A DNA stretch of 64,000 nt from NCBI GenBank assembly GCA_946403845.1, contig CAMJBL010000003.1:1-64000 (forward strand), read 5' to 3'. This DNA is from an uncultured Prevotella sp. (GTDB lineage: Bacteria; Bacteroidota; Bacteroidia; Bacteroidales; Bacteroidaceae). Positions 52,870 to 61,663 of this stretch are shown here, in pieces (position 1 is the stretch's first letter; the number at the start of each line of letters is the position of its first letter). The notes beneath the pieces were generated by a model that worked only from the letters and a program-made list of their open reading frames with translations, did not search any database and was not told where the DNA came from. The position numbers were made by a program, and so were the translations under genes.

Positions 52870-53448
52870 TTACTGATTCATCAGGGCATCGACGTCGGCA
52901 GGTTTCATACCGATATAAACGGCCACATCCTTGAGAGCTTCTACCTCCTTGTCGGTGATATTCTCATCGGACTTCACAATCAGGGTGAGCATGGAGAGCA
53001 TCTGGTAACGAAGATCCTCGCTCAGAGAACTGGCAATCTGACTGCCACAGTCACCAATAAGCTGTAAGAAAGCCATCGGCTTACGTGACTCCAATTCATC
53101 GTGTTTCGCAATCAGTTTCTTCACGACCTCCATAGACTCCGTCTCTGCTTCCTCACCAAACTCCTTCAGCAGGAATTTACCCAGGAAATCATATTCCTCA
53201 GGCTCCACCTTACCGTCGGCAATCACAATATACGAAGCCATGACGAGCATGGAAAAAAGGAAACTATTGTGGATATTCTCTCTGACAGGAGAGTTCACAT
53301 TGAATGTTTTCCTGAAATCATCGGTGTACTCCACTTGTTCAGCCGACAGTTTCAAGCTTGGCGCATCGGCTATCTCATTTGACAACTCATGAAGCGGTCC
53401 TTCATGGAAGAGTCCCTTCATATTACTAAAAAATTTTCCAAAAGCCAT
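52870..53448 (-). CDS. TerB-like protein
   Basis: 192 residues from ATG 53448; an upstream TTG at 53454 is not favoured. The protein is mostly helical with two TerB-type halves, each with an acidic loop: MASYIVIADGKVEPEEYDFL (about 72-91) and LTLIVKSDENITDKEVEALK (about 155-174). The D-G-K-V-E-P-E-E and D-E-N-I-T-D-K-E segments match the metal-binding acidic motif of the tellurite-resistance TerB family. No signal peptide. TerB proteins elsewhere form membrane-linked stress complexes; that role here is inferred from its neighbours (AAA+ ATPase, TMEM43-like). Confidence 0.7.
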   Translation of the reverse strand: MAFGKFFSNMKGLFHEGPLHELSNEIADAPSLKLSAEQVEYTDDFRKTFNVNSPVRENIHNSFLFSMLVMASYIVIADGKVEPEEYDFLGKFLLKEFGEEAETESMEVVKKLIAKHDELESRKPMAFLQLIGDCGSQIASSLSEDLRYQMLSMLTLIVKSDENITDKEVEALKDVAVYIGMKPADVDALMNQ

Positions 53449-53484
53449 AATCAATATTATTTTTGTTTTCTGAATAATTTGAGT

Positions 53485-55044
53485 TTATTTTACATCGGGA
53501 CCAATGGGGTCCTTGCGGGGATCGGGGATGAAATTAGCCTTTTCACCCCATTTGCAGTCATTATAGGGCGTCTTCAGCCGGGCTCTGGCACCGATGACAG
53601 GATGATAGACCTCGCAACCGTAAAGCATGATATCCTCGCTGCTCCGGAACAACGGGGCATCGGCCCAGTTTCCAAAGAAACGACAGCCACGGAACACAGT
53701 GTTCTGGCTAGCATTGTTGGTGATGAGCTCATACTCACGATTACTGAAAAAGTCGCAATTCTCGAACCGTACGGATTCTGAACTGTAGAGTTCCATAATG
53801 CCATAGGTACAGTCGTGGATATTGGTTTTAGACACCAACAGATCATAGGTATCCCGAGCCACGATACCGTAAGTGCCACAGCCGTAGAGGTCACAAGAGG
53901 TGATAACATTACCGCTACCACCCTCGACACCGATGACACCTCCGTCGCAATAACCGCCCTCAGTATGACCGATGGTCAGGTTCTCCACCCGACAACCCTG
54001 ACAACCCATGAAACTCAGACAGAAGGAATAACGGGGATTGACCTCAATACTTGAATTGTGTTTGCCACGAATGACAAGATTACGCATGTTTTTCAGCACC
54101 AGTTGCTGACCATCGTTGCAATACTCGCTGATCACGACAGGCTGATCATTACCATCACTCTTGGCAATCGTCACCCATGCACGACCCGGAACGCCTGAGA
54201 ACCAGTCTTCACGCTCAAGGATGCGGGAGAGGTTCAGGTGGACATCCTCGCCAAGTTCGATGATACGGTCGTTGCCCAGTGCATTGATAAACTGCTCCTC
54301 AGTGTTGATGGTAATCACCCCCTTGACAGCCTGCGCCATCTTCGGAGCAGCCTGGGTATTCTCATAACGTACACGGTTGTCATCATCCTCGGCCTCCTCG
54401 CTCTTGATGAGCTGTACATTGGTCATCTCGATGATGCTCAATTTGATGCTATTGTTGTTGGCCACAGGCTTGTACCAGGGCTGACTGCCGAAATGATCCT
54501 GCAAGTCCTTCGACTGAAACCTCCAGCCGTGACGGGCAAGAATCTCGTTGCGCATCAGGCGCAGTTGGGATTTCGAGAAGCGTCCCAAATAGTGGGTGTT
54601 CATCAGATAGTTCTGCAACATCCAGCTCACCTCGCGTTCGTCGGCAATCTTCTGCTGCGCCACGCAGTTCTTCAGGTTGTCGGGAGTGAGCACGAGCGTA
54701 TAGCAACAGTCACCATTGGGTTTACGGACAGCGAGGAAGTTCATGCCCTCCTGCCGGATATAGTCTACACGATATCCCAGTTCTCCACGAATGAAGATCC
54801 AGCCATGGGAATTAGTTGAGGCAAGCGTGTAGCGTCCCTCCCGACCTTCAACTTTATTGAGCAGGAATGAATCACCGCCCATATCCACACTTTCACCCTC
54901 CATCCTGGCATTGCCTTCCTGATCGACAGTAGCGGTATAGAGCCGTTGACCATCCCACCAACGGGAGCCATTCTTGATCGTCTGGGCTTGCAGAGTGAAT
55001 AGTGAACAGTGAATAGTGAATAATAATATCAGTAATCTTTTCAT
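53485..55044 (-). CDS. Exported YARHG-domain and right-handed beta-helix protein
   Basis: 519 residues. The signal peptide (LFTIHCSLFTLQAQ) is encoded by copies of a TTCACTATTCACTG-type repeat. Residues about 155-190 form a YARHG domain (LRLMRNEILARHGWRFQSKD, ending GSQPWYKP), a small extracellular module. Residues about 310-500 are a parallel beta-helix (PbH1 repeats: NVITSCDLYGCGTYGIVARD, GIMELYSSESVRFENCDFFS). It may bind peptidoglycan or glycan; no lyase residues are apparent. Spacing to neighbours is 9 bp upstream and 36 bp downstream. Confidence 0.7.
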   Translation of the reverse strand: MKRLLILLFTIHCSLFTLQAQTIKNGSRWWDGQRLYTATVDQEGNARMEGESVDMGGDSFLLNKVEGREGRYTLASTNSHGWIFIRGELGYRVDYIRQEGMNFLAVRKPNGDCCYTLVLTPDNLKNCVAQQKIADEREVSWMLQNYLMNTHYLGRFSKSQLRLMRNEILARHGWRFQSKDLQDHFGSQPWYKPVANNNSIKLSIIEMTNVQLIKSEEAEDDDNRVRYENTQAAPKMAQAVKGVITINTEEQFINALGNDRIIELGEDVHLNLSRILEREDWFSGVPGRAWVTIAKSDGNDQPVVISEYCNDGQQLVLKNMRNLVIRGKHNSSIEVNPRYSFCLSFMGCQGCRVENLTIGHTEGGYCDGGVIGVEGGSGNVITSCDLYGCGTYGIVARDTYDLLVSKTNIHDCTYGIMELYSSESVRFENCDFFSNREYELITNNASQNTVFRGCRFFGNWADAPLFRSSEDIMLYGCEVYHPVIGARARLKTPYNDCKWGEKANFIPDPRKDPIGPDVK

Positions 55045-55053
55045 ACACTTCGT

Positions 55054-55566
55054 TTAATATTCGCGGTTCATCAGTCTGTGGAAAGCTTCTGTGAGGTCAT
55101 TGGCCAGACGTGCGGCAAAGACCTCATCCATATATTTCTCGCCCTTGATAACCTCATGGAAAAAGCCACCGGCGCCAAAGTAGTAACGGGTCTCATTGTT
55201 CCCGCTCTTGCTAAAGTAGAACACGAGGCTGCCTTTATCAAAGAGAAACTCCTCGTAGTAGGTCCTGGCACCCACATTACTGCTGCGGGTGATGAAATAG
55301 GGCGTGTAATACACGTTACCGAGGTCCTCATCAAACTCGCCATTATAATAATAATGTGTCACGTCCTTGATCGGACCGGCACCTGGGGCCATATAGTTGC
55401 TAGTCACCACCGTCTCATCGGCAGGTACCTCGGCCTTTTTCTTGTTGGCCATGATTTCCTTGGCGTCGGCATAGAGTTTGCGAATCTGTGCCACTTGCGC
55501 ATTTTGTGCCTGTACGCTACTGAAAGCGCACAGACACAAAACGATCGATATCACAAATTTCTTCAT
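55054..55566 (-). CDS. Small exported protein of unknown function
   Basis: 170 residues with a signal peptide (LCLCAFSSVQAQN), an early helix (VAQIRKLYADAKEIMANKKK) and a mainly beta mature part rich in Tyr and Phe (YYYNGEFDEDLGNVYYTPYF, RYYFGAGGFFHEVIKGE). No family recognised. It sits between the TMEM43-family gene (15 bp) and the YARHG gene (9 bp). Confidence 0.6.
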   Translation of the reverse strand: MKKFVISIVLCLCAFSSVQAQNAQVAQIRKLYADAKEIMANKKKAEVPADETVVTSNYMAPGAGPIKDVTHYYYNGEFDEDLGNVYYTPYFITRSSNVGARTYYEEFLFDKGSLVFYFSKSGNNETRYYFGAGGFFHEVIKGEKYMDEVFAARLANDLTEAFHRLMNREY

Positions 55567-55581
55567 AGGCTTGCCGGGTAA

Positions 55582-56994
55582 TTATTCAGTTGCGGGAAGT
55601 GGCTCAGCATTCTTCTGCTTAGACTTGGCTGCCAGATCCTTCAGCTTGTCCTTGCCCTTGAAGGCAAATACCCAGACGAGGAAGCCGGCGAGAACCAACA
55701 GTGAGATGCCCAGCAACGGACGATAGAACAGCCAGGCAATGGCAATCACGATGAGCGACCATGCCACACCGATCACGGTGCAGACCAGACCAACGCCCCA
55801 ACCGAAGATTCCTGCGATAAACGGCACGACCTTGAGAATGGTCTCGATGAAGCCGAAGATACCCTTCAGACCACCGATCACCATCAGACAACCGAGGATA
55901 CGGAGGAACCATAGAATCATATTGTTGGCCTCTTTCTCTGCATCGATAATCTCATCGCCACTCTTCTGACCCATCACGAGCGTCTGGAAACGCTTGCCGT
56001 TCTTGGCCTTGAAAGGCTTGAAGGTGTCGCCGTCGACCACTGCCATCACAGTTACCTTGGCAGGCACCACTTTTTCGAAGGTCACACGCACATCACCCAC
56101 CTCAGGTGCACCGGGCACCCGTCCGAAATAGAGTACGTTACCAGCCTGGTGGATATAGGCCAGGTCCTTCTTGTTCTCGGCATTCGCCATCTGCTTGTTG
56201 ATGGAGTCGTTGACAGCCTGCAGCGAATCGAGCTGCGCCTTGACAGAATCAGGAAGCAGTGCCAATATCGAGTCGGGGATGGCCTGTGCAACGGGCTGCT
56301 GGACAGGTTGTGCAGGCTGTTGGATACTCTTCTGCACACCATAAAAGCGCTCATAGGCAGCCTGAGTGTTCTTATTGAACTGTGCCAGCAGGTCCTCGGC
56401 TAGGGCGAGATCCATTGCTTCGCGTGAAGAGATGGCGTGAATCAGGCTCTCCGGCAGCTTATAGGCGCCGAACGAGACATTCTCAGCATATTTCTCATCC
56501 TCCTCCACGGTGGTCAACACCATATTCTTATTCTGATAAGCGGGATCATGGAACTGACTCGACTGAACGGGACTCGACACCCACTGCTTTGAATAGGTAT
56601 AGGTGGTGGTAGTTACTTCCTTACCACCCAGTTTGTCCTCTTTCTTGGTCTGAGCATGCTCTACCCACTGATAGTACTCCACTGTACGACGGAGCGCAAT
56701 AGCCTTGGCGCCGATACCGAAATCGGCATCCGTCAACGAGTCCTCGGTGGTGGCCAATGCCGTACCACAGATCAGTTCTCCCTCGAGCGAGGCATCCTTC
56801 TTGTTGGGATTCTCCATCTCCACGTATTTACTGCCTGCCTCGTCGAGCATTTTCTCGGTCTTCACGGCGCGACCTTCGTTCCACCAAAGGAGTGCCGTAC
56901 CCAGCACGAACATCAAAAGTCCGCTGCCAATTGCCTTAAATGAATTTCCTACTCGGGTTCCATAACCCGTCGTTGTCGTTTCTGTATAAGCCAT
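55582..56994 (-). CDS. TMEM43-family membrane protein
   Basis: 470 residues of the TMEM43 (DUF1625) family: an N-terminal membrane helix (about 20-40, GLLMFVLGTALLWWNEGRAV), a long extracytoplasmic region with the family pattern GELICGTALATTEDSLTDAD and AIALRRTVEYYQWVEHAQTK, and three to four clustered helices near the C-terminus (about 365-460). The family spans bacteria and eukaryotes with no clear enzymatic role; the human protein is in the inner nuclear membrane. It is 28 bp downstream of the AAA+ gene. Confidence 0.82.
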   Translation of the reverse strand: MAYTETTTTGYGTRVGNSFKAIGSGLLMFVLGTALLWWNEGRAVKTEKMLDEAGSKYVEMENPNKKDASLEGELICGTALATTEDSLTDADFGIGAKAIALRRTVEYYQWVEHAQTKKEDKLGGKEVTTTTYTYSKQWVSSPVQSSQFHDPAYQNKNMVLTTVEEDEKYAENVSFGAYKLPESLIHAISSREAMDLALAEDLLAQFNKNTQAAYERFYGVQKSIQQPAQPVQQPVAQAIPDSILALLPDSVKAQLDSLQAVNDSINKQMANAENKKDLAYIHQAGNVLYFGRVPGAPEVGDVRVTFEKVVPAKVTVMAVVDGDTFKPFKAKNGKRFQTLVMGQKSGDEIIDAEKEANNMILWFLRILGCLMVIGGLKGIFGFIETILKVVPFIAGIFGWGVGLVCTVIGVAWSLIVIAIAWLFYRPLLGISLLVLAGFLVWVFAFKGKDKLKDLAAKSKQKNAEPLPATE

Positions 56995-57022
56995 AATTTT
57001 AAAAGTTTATAGTTATTAATGT

Positions 57023-58057
57023 TTACTGTCCGATATTGGTTCTGGAGGCAAAACCTCCCTGCAGGTCCTCTACTGTCAGTTCCGTCAGTTCCGTCTTACT
57101 GAGGTTTTTCTTACCCTCAAGACGGTTGGCCTGTTGTTGGATGCTCTTCTCAAACACGTTTCTTGCAAAACGGGCATTACCGAAATTACGATCCTTATTC
57201 GCTACGGCATAGTCGAACTGTTCCTTGAGGTAAGCCTCGGCATCGGAAGTCAGAGTGTACTGATTTTTCTTCATGTACATCTTGAAGATATCGCTCAGCT
57301 CTGCTCCAGAATAGTCAGGGAAGTCGATGTAGCGGTTGAAGCGTGACTGCAGTCCTGGGTTCGAATCGATGAAGCGCTGCATCTCGTCCTTATAACCGGC
57401 GATGATCACCACCAGACGGTCGCGGTAGTCCTCCATACGTTTCAGCAAGGTGGCAATGGCCTCCTGACCGTAGTCCTGTCCGCCACCGCCCTCGGGAACG
57501 AGCGAATAGGCCTCATCGATAAAAAGCACACCGTCGAGGGCCTGTTGGATGACCGTATCGGTCTTAAGGGCAGTCTGACCCATGTACTTGGCCACGAGTC
57601 CACCACGGTCGGTCTCTACGGTATGACCTTTTTTCAGCACACCCAGGTCCTTGTAGATGCGTCCCACGATACGGGCCACAGTAGTCTTACCTGTACCAGG
57701 AGAGCCGTAGAACACGAGGTGATACGACACCTTCGCCGTCTTCAGGCCCTGTGCCTCACGCTGCTTCTGCAACTCCACGAAGTTAGCCAGCGAGCGCACT
57801 TCCTGTTTGACGGACTCCAGACCGATCAGATCATCGAGTTCCTGATAGGGGTCGCCCTCCAGCGGTTCGTTCACCACCACGGAGTCTTTCTTTTCCACCT
57901 GTTCCGTCTGCTGGACCGATTCATCAGAGCCGTCCTTCTTCTCATCATCATCGACGAAGATACCAACAATGACCATCAACACGCAGAAACCCAAGGTCAG
58001 ACATCCACATCCTTTTAGAAACTTACTGAAATAATTCTTAAGATTAGCTGTATCCAT
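57023..58057 (-). CDS. Membrane-anchored CbbX/SpoVK-type AAA+ ATPase
   Basis: 344 residues. One hydrophobic segment (about 16-35) anchors it, followed by a charged linker and a single AAA+ module of the CbbX type: LDDLIGLESVKQEV, Walker A GSPGTGKT (118-125), VAKYMGQTALKT, Walker B VLFIDEAYSLVPEG, and the arginine region LQSRFNRYIDFPDY. CbbX proteins remodel partner proteins; no Rubisco is near, so the target is probably in this operon. A membrane anchor on this type of ATPase is unusual. It lies 11 bp after the nucleotidase gene. Confidence 0.85.
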   Translation of the reverse strand: MDTANLKNYFSKFLKGCGCLTLGFCVLMVIVGIFVDDDEKKDGSDESVQQTEQVEKKDSVVVNEPLEGDPYQELDDLIGLESVKQEVRSLANFVELQKQREAQGLKTAKVSYHLVFYGSPGTGKTTVARIVGRIYKDLGVLKKGHTVETDRGGLVAKYMGQTALKTDTVIQQALDGVLFIDEAYSLVPEGGGGQDYGQEAIATLLKRMEDYRDRLVVIIAGYKDEMQRFIDSNPGLQSRFNRYIDFPDYSGAELSDIFKMYMKKNQYTLTSDAEAYLKEQFDYAVANKDRNFGNARFARNVFEKSIQQQANRLEGKKNLSKTELTELTVEDLQGGFASRTNIGQ

Positions 58058-58068
58058 AATTCTTTTTC

Positions 58069-59496
58069 TTATTTAGTCACAAAATTCAGGCAGCGACGGC
58101 CTTGGAAACTGACACGGCCCTGATGCTCCAGATAGTTCTTGATAACGTCTGGCGTGGTGATGCCCATGCTCTGACCCTGATCGGCACGATCTGTCGGACT
58201 CACGGCTACGGAATAGCTGTTGCCAACCACATGATAGGTCTTCTTCAGGTTCAGTTTCTTCCCATCCTTGCCATAAAGCGTGAGTTTCCGGATCTTCTGC
58301 GTAACAGGGTCGGTCACGATATCACAAGTCATACCACCCACATAAGGGAAGCGTTGCTTATCGTTGTCGTAGCAGGAGATCAGCATCGCTGCCAATTCCT
58401 TACCCGTGACATGCAGTTCCACGAGGTCGTTCTGGAAAGGATCCATCTTCATCACGTCACCCACTGTTATGTCGCCGGCAGGAAGGTTTTCTATACGTAC
58501 ACCACCGGCATTCTGATAAGAGAGGTCGGCACCGGTCTCGGCGATATAAGCGTCGCAGACCATACAACCCAGTTCCTCCCGTTCCTCAAACGGAGTCTCA
58601 GCAACGGCCAGCACACGTTTGAAGGCAGGGTTCTCCGAGAAGTAGCGCACAAGTTCGGCAATGGTCTTGTTCTCTCCCGGCATGCCTTTCACGGCGATAC
58701 ACTCGGCTTTCTTCTCCACAATCTTATCACCCTGTAATACCAGTGTGGAGTGCGTAGCAAAAGGAATACTCTTCGAATTCTGGGTGATGAGGATGCCGTT
58801 GTGTATCTCGCCCCCATTCAGTTGGGTATGCGAATGTCCGCCGATGATGATGTCCACCCATGGCAATTCTGCCGAGAACTTCACATCGGTGTCATAACCT
58901 AAGTGTGACAGCAGAAGCACCACATCGCACTTCTCTCTCAAGAACTGATATTGCCGGATGGTTTCCAGAGGATCCATGAACCTGATGCCGGTCAGACGGG
59001 CAGGATGACTCTCTGGCGTACCCATCGAACCGAGGGCCGTAATACCGAGCACACCGACGGAGATACCATCGCAATCAAACACCTGATAGGGCTTGACGCG
59101 CATCTTGAATTTCGGATCGGGCTCCATATTGGCACAAAGCGTTGAGAAATTACTCAGATTGATCAGACGGGCCAGACCGTCCTGGTTGGAGTCGAACTCA
59201 TGATTACCGACACAGGTGGCATGGAAGCCCACCTGGTTCATCAACGCCACCATCGGATAGGCGGGAATCTCGAACATGTCATTCACAGGATCACCCGAAC
59301 GGTTGTCGCCAGCCGAGAGAATCAGCAGGCCGGGATAGAGGGTTCGTAGCGAATCAGCCACGTAGCCAAGTCTCGGAAACTGTTCGATGGCTGCATGGGG
59401 ATCGTTGATACTCAGGATATGGAGCTCACGACGCTCCTGGGCTGAAAGCGTCAGTGTCAAAAGCACCAACAGCGACAGCATGATCTTTTTCTTCAT
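58069..59496 (-). CDS. Exported 5'-nucleotidase/metallophosphatase
   Basis: 475 residues with signal peptide (VLLTLTLSAQE). The N-terminal metallophosphatase domain has all the dimetal motifs: ILSINDPHA, LILSAGDNRSGDP, CVGNHEFDS, LLLSHLGYDTD and IIGGHSHTQ. The 5_nucleotid_C domain follows with SYQNAGGVRI and DPFQNDLVELHVTGKEL. Such enzymes dephosphorylate nucleotides in the periplasm. Two bp separate it from the small upstream gene. Confidence 0.9.
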   Translation of the reverse strand: MKKKIMLSLLVLLTLTLSAQERRELHILSINDPHAAIEQFPRLGYVADSLRTLYPGLLILSAGDNRSGDPVNDMFEIPAYPMVALMNQVGFHATCVGNHEFDSNQDGLARLINLSNFSTLCANMEPDPKFKMRVKPYQVFDCDGISVGVLGITALGSMGTPESHPARLTGIRFMDPLETIRQYQFLREKCDVVLLLSHLGYDTDVKFSAELPWVDIIIGGHSHTQLNGGEIHNGILITQNSKSIPFATHSTLVLQGDKIVEKKAECIAVKGMPGENKTIAELVRYFSENPAFKRVLAVAETPFEEREELGCMVCDAYIAETGADLSYQNAGGVRIENLPAGDITVGDVMKMDPFQNDLVELHVTGKELAAMLISCYDNDKQRFPYVGGMTCDIVTDPVTQKIRKLTLYGKDGKKLNLKKTYHVVGNSYSVAVSPTDRADQGQSMGITTPDVIKNYLEHQGRVSFQGRRCLNFVTK

Positions 59497-59498
59497 CT

Positions 59499-59720
59499 CT
59501 ATGATTTTGCGATTACAGGTTTAGGAAGTTTGAATTTCACGACATCGAACTGGCTGGCAGGCGCGCCCAAATCGATCTCATGCCCCCAACGGTCGAAGAC
59601 GACCAGGCTCTCCACCTGCTGCACATCCATTCCCTTCAGGGCGAAATAGCTCAGGATTGCATGACGCACCTGCGCCCCTTCAAACACATCTATCATTTTT
59701 CGGTTGATTTTAAGTTTCAT
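59499..59720 (-). CDS. 73-residue small protein with beta-grasp-like pattern
   Basis: MKLKINRKMIDVFEGAQVRH followed by a helix, SLVVFDRWGHEIDLG and FDVVKFKLP. The strand-helix-strand-strand order and early EGAQV resemble ThiS-like beta-grasp proteins, but there is no terminal GG. No family certain. First gene of the twelve-gene run. A full promoter ends 4 bp before the ATG, so the message is nearly leaderless unless Met9 (59696) is the true start. Confidence 0.6.
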   Translation of the reverse strand: MKLKINRKMIDVFEGAQVRHAILSYFALKGMDVQQVESLVVFDRWGHEIDLGAPASQFDVVKFKLPKPVIAKS

Positions 59721-59724
59721 GCGG

Positions 59725-59756
59725 CAAAGATACGAAATAGTGAGTAAAAAACCAAA
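59725..59756 (-). promoter_or_regulatory. Promoter of the 59720-48776 gene run
   Basis: TTTG (59756-59753), 20-bp spacer and TATCTTTG (59732-59725) on the minus strand. Confidence 0.7.
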
Positions 59757-59807
59757 TAAATTTGAGTTTTTTCTAGCATAAGTATCTTCGGCGAAGCCAA
59801 AGATACG

Positions 59808-59846
59808 AAAAAAAAGCCGTCCCGCAAAGCGGAACGGCCATTTTTT
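59808..59846. terminator. Bidirectional terminator after gapA
   Basis: Eight A, then GCCGTCCCGC (59816-59825) pairing with GCGGAACGGC (59829-59838) apart from one mismatch, then T6. A second hairpin, GTATCTT/AAGATAC (59782-59806), lies beside it. Confidence 0.8.
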
Positions 59847-59870
59847 ATCTTTAAACTATAGAAATATAGT

Positions 59871-60896
59871 TTATTTGAGCTCAGCGAGGTACTTAATGGT
59901 ACGAACCATCTGAGAAGTATAAGAGTTCTCATTGTCGTACCAAGCAACAACCTGTACGAGAGAGTTGCCGTCACCAATCTTAGAAACCATGGTCTGGTTA
60001 GCATCGAACAGTGAACCGAACTTCATACCGATGATGTCGCTAGAAACCAGTTTCTCCTCAGTGTAACCGAAGCTCTCGTTCTGAGCAGCCTTCATAGCAG
60101 CGTTGATATCCTCAACAGTTACCTCACCCTTCACAACAGCGTGCAGGATAGTGGTAGAACCTGTAGGAGTCGGAACGCGCTGGGCAGCACCGATCAGCTT
60201 ACCGTTCAGCTCGGGGATAACGAGACCGATAGCCTTGGCAGCACCAGTTGAGTTAGGAACGATGTTCTGAGCACCAGCACGAGCGCGCTGAACATCACCC
60301 TTGCGCTGAGGACCGTCGAGAATCATCTGGTCGCCAGTGTAAGCGTGAACGGTTGTCATGATACCGCTCTGGATAGGAGCGAAATCGTTCAGAGCCTTGG
60401 TCATAGGAGCCAAGCAGTTCGTTGTGCAAGAAGCAGCTGAAATAACAGTATCAGCAGGAGTCAGAGTCTTGTGGTTTACATTGTAAACGATAGTGGGCAG
60501 GTCGTTACCAGCAGGAGCAGAGATCACAACCTTCTTGGCACCAGCGGTCAGGTGGGCAGAAGCCTTCTCCTTAGAAGTATAGAAACCTGTGCACTCCAGA
60601 ACAACGTCTACATCCAGCTTACCCCAAGGCAGCTCAGCAGCGTTAGGAATAGCATAGATAGTGATCTTCTTACCATCAACAACGATGAAATCCTCACCAG
60701 CCTCTACAGTGTGCTTGTTCTCACCGAACTTGCCACAGAAACCACCCTGAGCGGTGTCATACTTCAACAGGTGAGCCAGCATTTTGGGGCTGGTCAAGTC
60801 GTTGATAGCTACTACTTCATAACCTTCAGCCTCGAACATCTGACGGAAAGCGAGGCGACCGATACGGCCGAAACCGTTAATTGCTACTTTTGTCAT
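59871..60896 (-). CDS. gapA: Glyceraldehyde-3-phosphate dehydrogenase
   Basis: 341 residues, the normal length. NAD-binding start [17 protein letters not shown], the catalytic-cysteine motif [13 protein letters not shown], and the conserved [20 protein letters not shown] at the end. It oxidises glyceraldehyde-3-phosphate in glycolysis. The codon choice is strongly biased, as expected for an abundant protein. A -7 element (60985-60978) lies about 80 bp upstream and diverges from the mscL promoter. Confidence 0.97.
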   Translation of the reverse strand: MTKVAINGFGRIGRLAFRQMFEAEGYEVVAINDLTSPKMLAHLLKYDTAQGGFCGKFGENKHTVEAGEDFIVVDGKKITIYAIPNAAELPWGKLDVDVVLECTGFYTSKEKASAHLTAGAKKVVISAPAGNDLPTIVYNVNHKTLTPADTVISAASCTTNCLAPMTKALNDFAPIQSGIMTTVHAYTGDQMILDGPQRKGDVQRARAGAQNIVPNSTGAAKAIGLVIPELNGKLIGAAQRVPTPTGSTTILHAVVKGEVTVEDINAAMKAAQNESFGYTEEKLVSSDIIGMKFGSLFDANQTMVSKIGDGNSLVQVVAWYDNENSYTSQMVRTIKYLAELK

Positions 60897-60977
60897 TTTA
60901 CTTAAATATTTAATGGGTTTATACCTAAATTACTAACTTTTTGGGGTCTTTTTGACACTTTTTTCCGATTTCGGATG

Positions 60978-60985
60978 CAAAGTTA
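60978..60985 (-). promoter_or_regulatory. -7 promoter element of gapA
   Basis: TAACTTTG on the minus strand, back to back with the mscL -7 element 12 bp away. Confidence 0.6.
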
Positions 60986-60997
60986 CAAAAAAATTCC

Positions 60998-61005
60998 TAT
61001 ATTTG
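60998..61005 (+). promoter_or_regulatory. -7 promoter element of mscL
   Basis: TATATTTG on the plus strand. The long leader (about 130 nt) contains AAAAGTGAAAACTG direct repeats (61029-61062). Confidence 0.5.
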
Positions 61006-61143
61006 CACCAAGTTTCAGTCTTAATTTAAGTGAAAAGTGAAAACTGAAAAGTGAAAACTGATGTAACTCAAGGCCTTTGGCCGATGATTGCAAAACGAAG
61101 ATTACAATTCACCAAACAACATTAATAACATTAAACATTAACT

Positions 61144-61563
61144 ATGGGATTTATTAAGGAATTCAAAGAGTTCGCCGTTAAGGGCAACGTAATGGACATG
61201 GCAGTCGGTGTAATCATCGGCGGTGCCTTTGGTAAGATTGTGACCTCTCTGGTCAATGACGTGTTGATGCCTCTCATTGGCAAGTTGACGGGTGGCATCA
61301 GTTTCACCGACCTCTTCGTCAATCTCGGCGACGGCAACTACCAGACACTGGCAGCTGCCCAGGAGGCTGGTGCTGCTGTACTGGCTTACGGACAGTTCAT
61401 TCAGAACATCATCGACTTCATCATCATCGCCTTCTGTATCTTCCTGATGATCAAGGGCATGAACAAACTGAAGAAGGAAGAAGAGCCCGCTCCCGAGGCA
61501 CCTGCAGGACCCACCCAGGAGGAACTCCTCACTGAGATCCGCGACCTGCTGAAGAAACAGTAA
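61144..61563 (+). CDS. mscL: Large-conductance mechanosensitive channel
   Basis: 139 residues, normal for MscL. The first segment [20 protein letters not shown] with [19 protein letters not shown] gives helix TM1; TM2 is [20 protein letters not shown], and the C-terminal bundle helix ends [11 protein letters not shown]. It opens under hypo-osmotic stress and releases solutes. Divergent from gapA and convergent with guaA. Confidence 0.96.
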   Translation: MGFIKEFKEFAVKGNVMDMAVGVIIGGAFGKIVTSLVNDVLMPLIGKLTGGISFTDLFVNLGDGNYQTLAAAQEAGAAVLAYGQFIQNIIDFIIIAFCIFLMIKGMNKLKKEEEPAPEAPAGPTQEELLTEIRDLLKKQ

Positions 61564-61573
61564 TTTCTTTATA

Positions 61574-61660
61574 ACAACGGATTTCACCGATTAAACGGAT
61601 GTAAAACCTGCAGTATTTATGCGACTGCAGAATCCGTAAAATCCGTGAAATCCGTTGTTT
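61574..61660. repeat. Inverted repeat between mscL and guaA
   Basis: AACAACGGATTTCAC (61574-61588) is a perfect inverse copy of GTGAAATCCGTTGTT (61646-61660), with extra ATCCGT copies between. Found between two convergent ends, it may terminate both genes. Confidence 0.65.
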
Positions 61661-61663
61661 TAT

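Noticed and set aside
53449..53454. TTG start of the TerB-like gene
   Set aside because: An ATG two codons later has the better context and gives the usual MAFGKFF-type beginning.
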